From the NCBI GenBank assembly GCA_039707465.1, contig CM077643.1, positions 67,334,605-67,398,604 of the forward strand: a stretch of 64,000 nucleotides of DNA, read 5' to 3'. The translations under genes were made by a program, and so were the position numbers. Within the stretch, counting starts at the first letter, position 1, and the number at the start of each line of letters is the position of its first letter. Of the stretch, positions 11,290-23,767 are shown piece after piece. The stretch comes from Rhabdophis nuchalis (Eukaryota; Chordata; Lepidosauria; Squamata; Natricidae). The notes under the pieces are model-generated. The model was not told the DNA's origin, did no database searches, and saw only the letters and a list, made by a program, of their open reading frames with translations.

Positions 11290-13490
11290 ATTTATAATAT
11301 ATATTTTTGATTGATATATTTTAGTCATATCCTAAATCATGACTGATTATTGGTCGTGTCCCTTCTTCTTGATTAAATTTGTATCATGGTACATCGCACA
11401 GATTACTTTTTTTCTTTTTAATTTTGAGACTAGAAATTCTAATCAGAAATTCTGAAAATATCCGCAGAATTACTGGGAGGATTATAAATCCTAATAGTTT
11501 ATTTTATACTAATAATATTTTATGTTTTACAAATAGAGCAGGAATTTCTATTTCTATTCTTACCTCAATGGCATATGAGTTTAGGTTCCTGTCTTTTTGC
11601 TCTATAAACTAGAACAAACAGTAACAATTTTGAATAGTTTTAAGGAGTTTGGATTTAGGTTATATTTGGCTTCCTTTGTTTATCTTGGCTTAAGAATGCC
11701 CAGAAATCTTTTTTTTTAATAGGACATTAGAAGTTCCTCTGTTCTGATGCACATAAGAGTTAGATAGATGGACTAGAATTCTCTTAGTATTCAGGGCAAG
11801 ATAAATGTGATTAAAATGAATAAGCCCCAAGGTTAATTTACATTCTTTTCCATATTTATTTTACTATACTATTTTAAATGAATTGACTGGGTGGTAAACA
11901 GATTTCTTCCACAAGGACATACTGCAAGATTTCCACTGTAGAAATTAAAATAAACTACCTCTTCCAAATATGGATTTAATTTCCCACACTTTCAGGTTTA
12001 TCACTGGGCATTTTTCCTAGCTTTAGTCACCATTTGGAATCAGGAATGTAAGAATTCATCTCTTCTTTGCATCCAGCTTGAGAATTATCTGACCCCATAG
12101 AAAATATTGAGACCTATTTGTGTGTGCTGTTTAATTTCAATGTATGCATTTAATTCTGCAAAGATACAGTGTATGAGAAAATAAATTTGATTAATTTACC
12201 ATTTTAAAGCTTACATTAAAGTTAGTGTATTTTTTGGGTAATATACTAAGCTGGGTCTCTTATCACATTATTACTTTAGATCAACAGCATAGATAGACAA
12301 ACAGACAGATATATATTGTGGGAAGGGAAATAACTTATTCCTTTTAATGAAATTAGTGGTAACATGCAAAAATGTAAATATGCATTAGACTTATGGCAGG
12401 ACCAAACACTAAAACCAAATGTCTTTTTCAGTGATTCCCCTTGGTAAAAGATTAAAGAAAATTATACTAGCTCGACACTGAAATAAGATAGAGTTTGCAT
12501 GTTGGTGTAATTTGTTACAGAAGTCCTTGAAAGACTGGCCTTACTGGCAATGATTTAAATATCTCCTACTTTTAGTGACTTTGTTGGAATGCTGTCAGCA
12601 AAATGTACCTTCAAAGCCATTTTGTCCATAGTAGTTATTATACAGCCAGAATTGCTTGGTGAATAAACATTCCCTTACTCTAACACATATTATTCTTTCC
12701 TGGAACCTCCTGTAGAAAGTTGAATAGAAAAGAAAGAAAGCAAGGAAAAGTATGTGAGAAAAAGACTATTTTTTTCCTGAATGTTAAAGAAAACAAACAG
12801 TCTTTCTTTGGGTCGTATATCACAATGTAACCTGCTTCCACATAGCATCCAATTCAATGGCTCCTTTTACTCCTGGTATAGCTGGGAGAATTATATAGCC
12901 TCTATGACTCTTAATGTGAAATATTCGGCAAAGGAATGTGAATACATACTGAGTTCTTTGTCTGCTTCTGCTATTTAATCCCAGCAATCATCAAGGTGAC
13001 CAGCATACAGTGACATTTGCTGAGGTCAAATGCAGTAAAGCCCAGTGTGTCACAAAGCAATGGCTCATTTAACTCCACAAGCTGTTGACTGCTGGAGATG
13101 GCCCATGAATTAAGCACACTTTGACACATAATGCATTATTAATTTATAGAAATCACTTCCAGGAGACAGGATAATGGCACTGGCTTAACTTGGTGTTAAA
13201 ATGGGATCAGACACTTGTGTAGAGGTCAGATCAACAAAATGGGACTTGCCCTTAAAATAGAATGGAACCTCCAAATATATTTCTTGAAACTCCAGCTGCT
13301 GTAAAGGAGGGTTACAACTACAGCAGGAGTGGGGAGCAAGATTTGATGACAAATATCTGTAATAAGCAAACTGCAATACCCACAATGATTTCAGAAAGGA
13401 GAAAGGGAAGAAGCGTACTATGGAATCGAGCATGATGACTTTGTCTCATGATAATCATGGAACGGTGATGCAGATCTCTACAACATTTTG
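11290..13490. other. unassigned AT-rich sequence
   Basis: No recognised gene or repeat. A few chance frames of 60-77 codons lack family signatures. Confidence 0.45.
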
Positions 13491-13500
13491 TACTATATAG

Positions 13501-13603
13501 CAGGGGTCTCCAACCTTTGCAACTTTAAATCTGAAGGACTTCACCTCCCAGACTTCTCCAGCCACTTCTCCAGACTTAAAGTTGCAAAGGTTGGAGACCC
13601 CTG
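13501..13603. mobile_element. foldback hAT MITE with perfect TSD
   Basis: The 103-base near-palindrome starts CAGGGGTCTCCAACCTTTGC and ends GCAAAGGTTGGAGACCCCTG. It is flanked by the 8-base direct repeat CTATATAG (13493-13500 and 13604-13611). The interior TGAAGGACTTCA and CCCAGACTTCTCCAGCC are shared with the copies at 30976, 33440 and 43790. There is no coding capacity. Confidence 0.92.
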
Positions 13604-13611
13604 CTATATAG

Positions 13612-15770
13612 AATATGCCAGAATAGGTACTTGCTGTATGTAGCCTTACCTTCCTCAGTGCCCTTTTTAAGCTTAGACAGAAAGGAAGTGCCACCATGCC
13701 TGCAGGTGGAATAAAGAGATAAAACAGATACTTTGGGGACTGCTTCAGGGAATGATTTCACAGACAGCTACCAGAAATCTATTCCATTCATTTTCACACT
13801 TTCTATATTAACTATATTAGTTGCAAGAAAGAATGTGCTACTTGGAAGGAGTTCACTCATCTATTTCTATGTCTTTCTTGAAGATAGATCTGATTCATCT
13901 TGTCACCAGACCTTGATTCACTTCATCATGACTTACTGCCTACTCTGAAGTTCTCTCTCTTCCTCCCTTCCTCCCCACTCTCTTTCTCTCTGTCAAAAAA
14001 GAAATTGCTAAGGCAAATTCTCTTTTACTAGCATGAATAAGAATTGAGAAATTTCCTTGCCAGCTTTCTATACCTAAATGAAATTCAGGCTAGAAGATGA
14101 AGTACTTGTCTGATGAGTAGAGAATTCTAGGATCAGGATAGAAGGACTTAATGACCAGCAGTCAAGTCAGATTCATAATTCCTCTGTCTTATCATAAAAT
14201 GATGCTAGTAGACACAATGTCTGTTCTTGACTTATCCTTTCTAGTAGTTTCTGATTCCTGCTGCTCTTGGTACCTGCAATATTTTCAACAGGGAAGTAAA
14301 CCATCATGACCCTCTCAATCTATTCAAGACTTTATCTAGTGTAGTAACAAAAGTATCCATTGAATCTTAGACTTTCTGATAGAACAACCAAACTTCTGGT
14401 GTGCCACTGTGATGTGTTCCCAACATCTCCTATACATGGGATGATGCCCATGCCAAAAGGAATTTGTATTATGTTACAGTGCATGTTTCCTCATTTGGCC
14501 CTCTTTATCTGTCCCCCTGCAGATACCCAGAACCAGTAAATCTGTCAATCTGTGTAGAGCCATACATTTATCCATCCAGGATTATACAATCAAATTTCTA
14601 TTTTAATTGCTATGGTTGTTTACCATTCTGCTTTCACTCTTTGCTTTGGGACTGACTCACAGCTTTTTGGAGTTCTCTATGTGCAAAATGTTGACATCAC
14701 ATCAATGAGGTAGAAAGTTGGACAGCAAGTAACAGACTTACCAAGGCTATTATATATTATCTACATGTCCATTATTAATGCTTCCCTTCATCTAGAAATG
14801 AACCCAGTGTCTCTTGCTTGCCCCACAAATCTATCTTTCAAAGAGGACACGATTACCTTCAGAACGAGAAGCAGAATGCCTCTAAGTATCAGCTGTCAGG
14901 GAATTTCAGGGAAAGAACATGACTGCATCTTTATCCTGTTTCCTATTTTTCCAAAGACATATCATGAACAAAAATGGAACAAACTTCTAGACTAGATTGA
15001 TCTTTGTTTGATTCAGCACAGCTCTTCTTATGCATAAGTAGGAACAATATTATGTACAATGGGCATTCTATGCTACAACATTAAAATATAGAAAGGTTAG
15101 CAGCTCAAAATGCTTTAATTATTAGTGAAATTGTTTACCAGGAGCTTCTGCCTCATTCATCCAAGCTATCTGCATTCCATTCAGCTGTCTCTGGACAAAA
15201 ACTATGGAGCCTGCCTGTCTAAAGGACATAGCTTATGTGCAGTAAAATGCTATTGTATTCCCTTCAGGTTTCAGAGTTGTGCTGTTAAAGAAGAGATTAT
15301 GTTGCTGCCAGCCGCTGCACAAACATTTATAAAGGGAATTTTTTTTTGCATGTGACAAAATGACTATTTTTCTTAAAATGCCTTTGCAAGCTGTAATTCT
15401 TTCTGAAAAGAATTTTCTACACAGGGGAAAAAATATCTGGTTCTCCCAATCACACTGCATTATGACACTAAAAGAGGGACTGAATCCAGGGAGAATATTT
15501 AACCTTCTTGTCAAACAGGATAGTGAAATGATGGTAAGCACACTAGAGAAAAGGTTTATTTAAGTGAAAAGGGGGAGGGAGGAGAGAAATGAAAAGAATG
15601 GCTGTCATCTTAAGCTCTGCCAGATCTTTTTCAATACAGAAGAAAGGTTCATATCCTAAGATATTTCCAATTGGGAAGCAAGTTTTATGAATTACACGGA
15701 CCTCCTTTAAAGAATTATAGATATTTGGTGTTAAAAATGCTATAGTTTAGCAAATACACTCTTCGGTCTA
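13612..15770. other. unassigned sequence with a small CT-rich patch
   Basis: A CTCTCT/CCTTCC patch lies near 13950-13990. The remainder is unassigned. Confidence 0.45.
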
Positions 15771-15772
15771 CA

Positions 15773-15862
15773 GCTTAAGATGTGTGGACTTCAACTTCCA
15801 GAATTCTCAGTCAGCCTGCTGGCTGGAGAATTATGGGAACTGAAGTCCACACATCTTAAAGT
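15773..15862. mobile_element. foldback hAT-like MITE, eroded
   Basis: The inverted arms are CTTAAGATGTGTGGACTTCA and TGAAGTCCACACATCTTAAAG around a CAGTCAGCCTGCTGGCTG centre. The sequence type matches 18889-19009, but the terminal CAGGG/CCCTG and TSD are not preserved. Confidence 0.75.
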
Positions 15863-15869
15863 TTCTGAG

Positions 15870-16365
15870 TTTAACATTGACATTGAGTCTTTATTGATTA
15901 GCCCTTGGGACATATAAAAGTGCAAAGTTCCAGAAACAAATTATTACTAAAATTTGATAAATTTCATATTAAATTCAAATAAAATACAGCCTAAAATGAA
16001 ATTGGCATACAATACATTAATTTAAGATGGAGATAAAATTATATTTCAGGGTCACCCCTGCAATCTACCCCAATCAGTCCTGCATGTGCAGATCTCAACT
16101 GAACTAATTTGTTTAAGAACTGTGCTGTGTTAAATGTTATTTTCCAGTTCTGGTTGCACCTAACATAAGTTGTTTTGATATGGGGTTCCTAATGGATCAA
16201 TGCTGAGGTTCAAAAACACTGATGTAGGTATATTGCGTTTTCTTCTAGGAGAAAATATTGCAATTAAAAAGTCCAAAAGGAACAAACTTTATTTGTCATC
16301 TAATTCCCACACTAGGTAAGACTCATACAGATGCATAATCGAAATAAATATTGGGAAGTGCTTGG
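15870..16365. other. unassigned sequence
   Basis: No recognised feature. Confidence 0.4.
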
Positions 16366-16369
16366 ATTA

Positions 16370-16597
16370 GGAGCTATGATGGCTCAATGGATAGAATGCA
16401 GAATTGTAGGCTAATTCTGCCTACTGCCAGGAATTTGGTCCTGACTGGTTCAAACTTCATTCAGCCTTCCATCCTTCCAAGATCAGTAAAATGTGGACCC
16501 AGATTGTTGGGGGCAATAGGCTAACCTTTGTAGTGCTCAGAGAGTGTCATAAAGCACTATGTAGTAGTACATAAGTTTAAGTGCTATTGCTATTGAG
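16370..16597 (+). mobile_element. Sauria-type tRNA-derived SINE
   Basis: A tRNA-like head (ATGGCTCAATGGATAGAATG, with a GGTTCAAACTT B-box-like word near 16448) is followed by CAGCCTTCCATCCTTCC, GACCCAGATTGTTGGGGGC and a CTATTGCTATTG tail. This is the layout of the abundant squamate SINE that uses an RTE/Bov-B-type tail (established knowledge of the family). It is a fossil copy, not a functional tRNA. Confidence 0.85.
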
Positions 16598-16929
16598 ATT
16601 TTGGCCCTTTGGAAGTGACTGATTGTCTTCATAATTGGTTTACTTCCATGTCCTGTTTCTCAGCATTTGCAGCTCTTAGTCACTTTTACACTTAACTTAA
16701 TTGAAAACTAAAAAGAATTACAGCTAGTTAGCAATTTGACAGGGAATCATCTAGAAATCCCAAAGTTGCAAGCTAAATGGAGAAGTTGAAAAACAGAAGG
16801 TAAAATACAAACTTCTATCATATCATAGCCAAAAAGCTTATATGAATGGCTCCATGAAACAGAGAAACAAAATTACCTGGGTTATGCAGTAGCTCTTTCT
16901 TTATAAATGTATTTGGTTATTGATATCAT

Positions 16930-17165
16930 GGATCAAATCAAAACATTTTCCATAAATGTTAATGGGCCAAATAAAAAGTAATTTAACCAAATAAAAGTAG
17001 TTTTGAAATAAAAAAAGAAAGGACACTTATTACATGTTCAAGAAACACATATAAAAAAGGAGCACAATTCAGATCAGATTGAAAGGAAATGGGGCTTTAG
17101 CTACTGCTCTTCTCACATCCCTAGACATCCTTGGTATAAATATATTTACACACTGATAACGGTAT
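16930..17165 (+). pseudogene. L1-like ORF2 endonuclease relic
   Basis: The translation gives SINVNGPNKK, then a broken stretch, then VQETHIKK. These match the start of L1 ORF2 endonuclease (WNVNGL and LQETHLK). In-frame stops and frame changes make it a fossil. No RT domain follows. Confidence 0.65.
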
Positions 17166-17169
17166 TATA

Positions 17170-17885
17170 AAAGAGAAGGTGAATAACAGTGTGCATGTTT
17201 TTTTTGTGATTGAGTACCTTATTAAAAAAAGATTATAATATATGTGGGGGAACATGCTTCTGCATTTTTTTTAAAAAAAAATCTATCCTTCCATTGGACT
17301 GAAAAGTTGCTTTAATTGTATTACTTTTTTCAAAGGAGATGAACATTTGGGTCAAATTTGTTTCTAATCTTCTCCCCTTGGGCTACATAGTGATAGAAAG
17401 AGAGATCTAAGCAAAAACAATTGCACCGTTGGCCATACTGAAACTGTGAAATAAGCTCAGAATGAATTGTGTGAGAATTTGAAAACCTTTAGAGAATAAG
17501 GAAGAAACCTTTCAGATTTGAGGATCAAATCTGGCACAATTTTAACTTCTGAAGTTTGTGCAGCTGGAAATCTGTGTACCTACCATTTGTCCTCGATGCT
17601 GAAAAATTTAACTATAAATTCCCAAGACAGAACCAACAGTAATCCGGATTTTTATACACATACTGCATATAAGAGCTTATATTTATAAACTGCAGCTTCT
17701 GAATGTTGAATTTTGCACAAACAATTGTTTGCAATTCTTTTTTCTGTTATTTTGGTTATTATGCTTCCTTGTAGTTAGCCAGATGTTTAGACTGGATTTG
17801 GCATTCTTATCCATTCTTATTGAATCCTTCCCACTGACCTGGGATAGACAGAAATTGTTTGATGGTTTTAATGATATCATCACAA
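17170..17885. other. unassigned AT-rich sequence
   Basis: It could contain degraded LINE sequence continuing from the ORF2 relic, but I see no motif. Confidence 0.4.
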
Positions 17886-17889
17886 GATG

Positions 17890-18490
17890 TAAACTGTTCC
17901 TAATAAAGCTGCCTTTTGTAGTTAACTGATAGTGATTTTGTTAACGCTGACGGTGTTCAAGTGGTGCTCCAGATGTTTTGGAATTACACCCAAGGTACCT
18001 ATTACTATTGATACTATATTTGATTTTGTTTAGCACAGTCATTCTATTTGCATTTCCAAGTCTTTATATTTTGTGTGTATCTCCAGTTCTTTTTCTTCTA
18101 TTCTACTATATCCAGGTATTGTTAGGTCTACAATCCAGACATTTTGTCCTTCTGATTGACAATTGTTATGTTTGGGGTATTCTGTGGAAGGTATTTGTCT
18201 GTTTTATTAATAAATGCCCAGAGCATTTTAGTTTCTGATAGTCAATTTTGTGGTCTTACCAGTTCTTCCTTTCTTTTAATTATTAATTATTTATTTGTTT
18301 AATGATTAAATATTATTTAACGTTTTTTTCTTTCTTACTATATAACACCCCATCATTATTTGCCATCAACTGTTATGACCATATAGGTATATTTTCATCA
18401 TTACGATCTGTCCCTAACCTGATCTTTCAAATCTTTCAATGAAAGTCTCATCACAACTGAGTCAATCTATTTTGCTGCAGGTTATCTTCT
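17890..18490 (-). pseudogene. R4/Dong-like LINE relic
   Basis: Read on the minus strand, a fragmentary frame gives IVDLTIPG, then ELEIHTKYKDLE, then SIVIGTLGVIPKHLEHHL, then LQKAALLGTVYIL. These fit the D-A-PGD...KY-L...IP-VIGALG-V...QK-A-LGTA-IL series at the C-terminal endonuclease of R4/Dong-type LINEs. Stops interrupt the frame. Bases 18240-18490 may be upstream parts of the same relic. Confidence 0.55.
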
Positions 18491-18584
18491 TATTCTTTTT
18501 CGCTCTATCTTTTCCAGCATTCCATAGAACTATGGAACATCTTTGCATGATGTCTTCAAAGTAGGATGATTTGAGTAATCTCTC

Positions 18585-18604
18585 AATACACACACACACA
18601 CACA
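18585..18604. repeat. short (CA)n
   Basis: About 20 bases of alternating CA. Confidence 0.85.
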
Positions 18605-18888
18605 TTTGTATCTCAAAGATTTGCATGGATTTTTTTTCCTAGGAAATTTTGGAGCATTATATGTTTAGCATCTTCATTACTGGATCCTTTTTCCTTTTTC
18701 TTTCTTCCATCCCATGTATCTTTCTATTTATGAGTAAATAATTATTTTTAAACTATTGGACTCAAAATTGGAATATTCAACCATATATGCCCACACATTC
18801 ATAGAAAAGTGTTTGGAAGCTGCCATCAAGTCCCACCTGCTGCTCAGTACAAGAATCCAGAGAGATGGCAATAAATCTTTGCTTAAAC

Positions 18889-19009
18889 CAGGGATGTCCA
18901 AACTTGGGAACTTTAAGACTTGTGGACTTCAATTCCCAGAATAGCTGGCTGGGGAATTCTGGGAATTGAAGTCCACAAGTCTTAAAGTTCCCAAGTTTGG
19001 ACATCCCTG
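18889..19009. mobile_element. foldback hAT MITE with perfect TSD
   Basis: The 121-base near-perfect palindrome begins CAGGGATGTCCAAACTTGGG and ends with its reverse complement. It is flanked by GCTTAAAC at 18881-18888 and 19010-19017. The stem is nearly uninterrupted, with an AATAGCTGGCTGGGG-like centre. There is no coding capacity. Confidence 0.93.
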
Positions 19010-19019
19010 GCTTAAACAT

Positions 19020-20300
19020 ATTCAATGAAGAACAGTCCTCCACCTCACTTGATAATTGGTTCCATTTTCAAATTCCATTCTTATTATTAGATTCTTCTTC
19101 TTAATATTAAATCTGATTTTGTCTTCCTGTAATTTGAATCTGTTCTGTTTGTGCGAAATGTGTTCCATGTCCCTGCTCTATCAACTTTTCCTAAGGATTA
19201 GCATATCCATCCCCCACAATTTCTTGTCAATATTCCATTTTCTGTTTTCTGATCATTCTCTATGCCCATTTTAGTATCTCGGTCACTCTAAATGTTCAAG
19301 GGAGGAAACTGGCTTGGCCTCCTGACTTTATTAATTAATACTCCATTCAGCATTAGTGATGAAGTGTGTTAAAGTACCTGTTTCTTTACCTTCTATTCAT
19401 TTGGCCTTTGGAGTCTATATTCATTAAATTTTGAAAATTTATATTATTCTGGAAAGATATTCTCTCTCTCTCTCCCTCCCTCCCTCCCCCTCCCCCCCTC
19501 TCTCCCTTTCTCTCTCTCTCTCACGCACACCACATCAAGAGAGAACAATTAACAAGCAGTTGCTTATATTATTTGAGACCTAAAGGCATTATTTATAATT
19601 ATAGAAAGTGGCATTTATGCCTGAAGTTAAATCTGGAGTTCCTTGTTAGCAGGAAAAGATTACAGCCCTAATTACACACAGCATTTATTTGAGCATATCC
19701 TTGATTTTAGTAGTAACAAACTCCTTCTAAGGTTTTTTTTCTTTTCCAAACACAGGATACTATTCTAAAGAGCGCAACATCTAGGTAAACTTGTTAATGT
19801 GTCATAGAAACTATATGTACCACAAGGGAAACTATTGAAAATAATATTATATTTATGTCATATTCTTCCTTTGTGCTCTTGTACAGGTGAATATATTTCG
19901 CAGCAACAAAATGTTATAGTTGTACAAGATATTTCCTCATTCCCACTTTACATTATTACCTACTTGTCACTAGAATGGATTCCCAGTTTTGGCATAATAT
20001 GAAAGCCTACCTGTTATATTCACCAAGATGTGGATGTGCATAGGAAAGGGATCTACCTCCTAATAGCAGACTTCCTTGACCTAACTACACTTTGCGTGTA
20101 GTTTTGTAATATATATACTTTTTGTAAATGACTATTTCTTTAGTATACACATTTTTCTAATACACAGCTGTTTTCTAATGTGCTTTTTCTGTAGTTGTTT
20201 GTGTCTTTTGTCCTGAATTTGTACATCTCAAAATATATTGCTTTGATGCAATAACTTTATAGGAAAACTGAAGAACAGAAACTCTTGTCTATTTATTGTA
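19020..20300. repeat. unassigned sequence with (CT)n microsatellite
   Basis: A CT/CCCT tract occupies 19460-19523. The rest is AT-rich and unassigned. Confidence 0.6.
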
Positions 20301-20303
20301 CGT

Positions 20304-20370
20304 TATCCAAATATATACTAGTATATTATGATATAGATAGATGGATGGATGGATGGATGGATGGATGGAT
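20304..20370. repeat. dispersed 39-base word fused to (ATGG)n
   Basis: A word beginning TTATCCAAATATATACTAG and ending GATATAGATAG runs straight into an ATGG microsatellite. The same word, with one visible mismatch, recurs at 31803-31841 and there leads into GATA units. Confidence 0.8.
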
Positions 20371-20489
20371 AATAAATCTACCAAGTTATGGTTATGATGA
20401 ATCAGATATAATTTCCAATATGTCCTAAATTCAAATATTGTAAATTTGTGAAATTCCTCCTGTACTTGACTAACCATCAGTCTGTAGAG

Positions 20490-20690
20490 ATTCTCAATCA
20501 TCCAGGTCATGGTTGTCCCAAAGGTGCTTTTTTCAGGAGGCAACTGGACTTTCTTGTTTTTTCTTTGAAGATGTTTCGCTTCTCATCCAAGAAGCTTCTT
20601 CGGTTCTGACAGGATAGTGGGGAATGGAAGGATTTATATTCCTTGCAGGCAGCTGGTCATTTGTATCCTTTGAATGGTGTGGGAGTAAGA
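20490..20690 (-). mobile_element. dispersed repeat fragment, possibly Penelope-like
   Basis: The minus strand holds a ...GATGAGAAGCGAAACATCTTC... block and a short frame PPEKSTFGTTMTWMIENLYR that I recall as a widely dispersed tail in fish and reptile genomes. I associate it, weakly, with GIY-YIG-bearing Penelope-like elements. No RT or GIY-YIG sequence is visible here. Confidence 0.4.
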
Positions 20691-20699
20691 ATGGATTTC

Positions 20700-21715
20700 C
20701 AGAGAAAAATTGCAGACTACAGGAACCAGGAGCACTACTGAGGACAGAGATCCTCTAAAAGGATGCCAAAAGCACTTTTGGTACTAGCCATCAGATTTGG
20801 CATGATTAATTCTGAACAATTGCTTGGTATCTTATCCTGCCTATAGTAAAAACTGTAACTCTTCCAAGGACATTGCACAAATCACTTTGATCTCCTCCAT
20901 CCATATTATTCCCATCTTAAACTTCTTTCAGTGCAAAGCAAAATCATTTTTTTCTAATGCATCCTCTGTTTGCATCACACATCCAATACAGTATCTATAT
21001 TTTACAAAAACCATTAGTGAAAAATGCCTCAACCAGATAGCTATACATGGGAAATAATAAATATATTCAGCCTGTCACAAACCCATCAATTACTGTTGTT
21101 TACATGCCTCATATTGGATTGGTGTTTTTGCTTGTTTATATGGGAATATTACACACAAAATGAACAATCTTAAAACCTAGAATTAGGGCAAACAAATCAG
21201 TCTGATTCCAGTCTGTGCATAATATCCATTCATAAGTACATTCCACCCAATGCTCTTACCTAGCTATGAATCTTTAAAAACATTCCAGTACATTTATTTT
21301 TATACATACATTTTTTTCAAAAGGATTTTTAAACATGTAATAATAAGCTAGAATCGATAGTTAGAAAGATTTTTGTATAAAGTTTGAGTTGAAAATTCCA
21401 TTGAAAATATGGAGAGTAAAATCCAAGTGTTATCTGCTCTGTATATTGGTCTATGAAATATTATTCAGATGGGATTAATTAAAAAAGTGAAGCTCCATTC
21501 CTATTTAAAATAGAATGAATGCTATTCTGCTTATGTGAAAGCTAAGCAATTAGGTTACTAGTCAGATTAGGTTACTGTAATACCCTCTACATGGAACTGC
21601 ATTTGAATATCATCTAATATGATCACAAGGACATTGCATACAAAGTATTACCCAAAATGGAACCCAAACAACTAACAAATGGCTAAATATGACAATGAAG
21701 GTTCATTCTCCTAGC
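20700..21715. other. unassigned AT-rich sequence
   Basis: No recognised feature. Confidence 0.4.
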
Positions 21716-21724
21716 TTGTGGGTT

Positions 21725-21808
21725 GGTTTTCGAATGTTTGGAGATGAGCACCGCCCCCTAGAGTCGGGAACGACTATATATGTGTGAGGGGAACCTTTAC
21801 CTATACAA
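21725..21808 (+). mobile_element. SINE 3' fragment
   Basis: GATGAGCACCGCCCCCTAGA, GTCGGGAACGACTATATATG and GAGGGGAACCTTTACC form the end of a common squamate SINE. Another piece of the family lies in the opposite orientation at 37482-37628. The head is missing. Confidence 0.65.
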
Positions 21809-21960
21809 GCTCAGATAATAAATCTTCACACACATCCTACACCTGAGCTACAGATATTTGCAACTATTGCAAATTGCTAAATATACTATATCTGCCATTA
21901 CCAATTAAGTCATATGAAACAAGGAATGCAAAATTTGAATTATTGATATTGGGAATTGTA

Positions 21961-22342
21961 CAGGTAGTTCTTGGCTTACAACAGTTCATTTAGTGACTGT
22001 TCAAAGTTACTAAAAAAAAGTGCCTTATGCCTGTTTTTCACATTTATGACTATTGCAGCATTCCCATAGCCACGCGATCAGAAGGTGGATGTTTGTCAAT
22101 TGGTTCATATTCATGATGGCTGCAGTGTCTCAGGGCCAAAGGATTTCCTTTTGTGGTGTTCTTAATAGCAAAGGGGGAAGCCATTCACTTAACCACCATG
22201 TTTCTAACTTGAGAACTGTAATGGTTTGATTTACAACTGTGGCAAGAACAGTCATAAAATGGGACAAAACTCGCTTAACAAATGTCTCCCTTAGCAACAT
22301 AAATTCTGGACTCAATTTGGTTCATAAGACGAAGAGTAACTG
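21961..22342. mobile_element. Tc1/mariner-superfamily-like MITE, TA target
   Basis: The 382-base element has inverted ends (CAGGTAGTTCTTGGCTTAC left; CAGTTACTCTTCGTCTTATG as the complement of the right end) and is flanked by TA on both sides. Repeated internal phrases such as ACTTAACAAATGTCTC and CTTAGCAACATAAATT are typical of a high-copy squamate MITE. There is no transposase frame. Confidence 0.75.
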
Positions 22343-22344
22343 TA

Positions 22345-23760
22345 TCTATGTGTACCACTAAGCAGTAGACTATTGCAAACAGATAAAGTTGAAATCTGAA
22401 TGTTCTGTTTGTTAGACATAGTAAAGGGATTTTTTAATGTGCATGATTTTGAAAGACAAATGCACCCCCCCCCCCAAATGAAACTTCAAACAAACAACCA
22501 AACTCTTTTTTGTTCAAAGTGCCTACACTTTGCTGGGGAAAGGTATTGCTCACATATACGGCTGGCCCCTTGCCCAGCTCTTCCCAGGTGCAGTGCACCT
22601 GGCTGGAAGTGGGAAAACTCCATAAAATAATAATGGTGAGTCTGCTGCATGTTCAGACCATTGTACAGTGAGGATACCCTATGCAAAGAGATAAAAATAA
22701 TCATTTTTCCTTGAGAGAAATATAACCTAGATATATTTCAGAAATCTGCTCTTTTAGAATTGCAGCAGATAATGAAGTAGTTCACACCACTAGCTATCCA
22801 GCATAGGACTTTTAATATATGGAAACTGGACACAAAGACATTTGTCAACTTTACATTTGCTCGCTTCACTTTTTTCAAGGTCCCATTTTTACTGGTGATT
22901 TTCCTACAAGCATATTCTATTAAACTTTACTGCATGAACTTTTCTCTAGTGTGCACTTTTTTATATGTCCTTTTTGATTTGCAAATTGCATTGTAAATTC
23001 AGACCAGCACTAATCTTTCTAAATAACTACATTCCTGCTCATATATAACTTGGTAAATCATGATAGAAATCATTAAAATGAGAACCAAATAAATGTTCCG
23101 TACACCCCAATTCATGGTCAAAACACACTACACTTTGAGTATTAATATTAAAATTAGGAAGGAGAGGTGAAGTCAACTTATTTTTGTCCTTATCCTTTTT
23201 TTAAAGTCTCATAATCAATATGGTGGCTCTGAAACTCAATGTTTTTGTTTTTTTAAACAAAAAAGACAGTTGCTATTTGCAAAGACAGAAGATGGAGCAA
23301 TCAAGTACTTATGTCAATTGCTAATGTGCAGGATTTCTTATAGCAGTAAAAGTACAAAGGTATTTTTATCTAGCCCCCCCCCCCCCACCAATTTCCAAAT
23401 GAGATTGGTTTACTTTCTACAAAAAAGCCACTTCCCGCCACTCCTCTCATGTGGGAAGCAATATCTTCTAGAAACACCTGGCTTCTAATACTGGTGAATA
23501 TGCACATAAGAATGCATTTGTAATTAAGGATTACAAATTACTAATTAAGGACGTTAAAAAGAAAGATTCAGACTGGAAGTAGGCAGACTGGCTCATCCCT
23601 ACCACAAGTTACATAAATCATTGTGTGTCATGTGCATAGAAAGGTACATCTTTCCACTTATTCATTTGAGCATATCTGATTTTTTCCCCATATATTTTGC
23701 TCAGGCAGTACAGCCTCCAGCCTCCTATTTATGTTAATAAATAAACATATATATTTATAA
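22345..23760. other. unassigned sequence
   Basis: It has C runs near 22465 and 23374 and no recognised gene or repeat. Confidence 0.4.
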
Positions 23761-23767
23761 TGTTATT

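Noticed and set aside
16370..16450. Possible tRNA gene
   Set aside because: The tRNA-like head continues into a SINE body with a CTATTG tail, and the promoter boxes are degraded.
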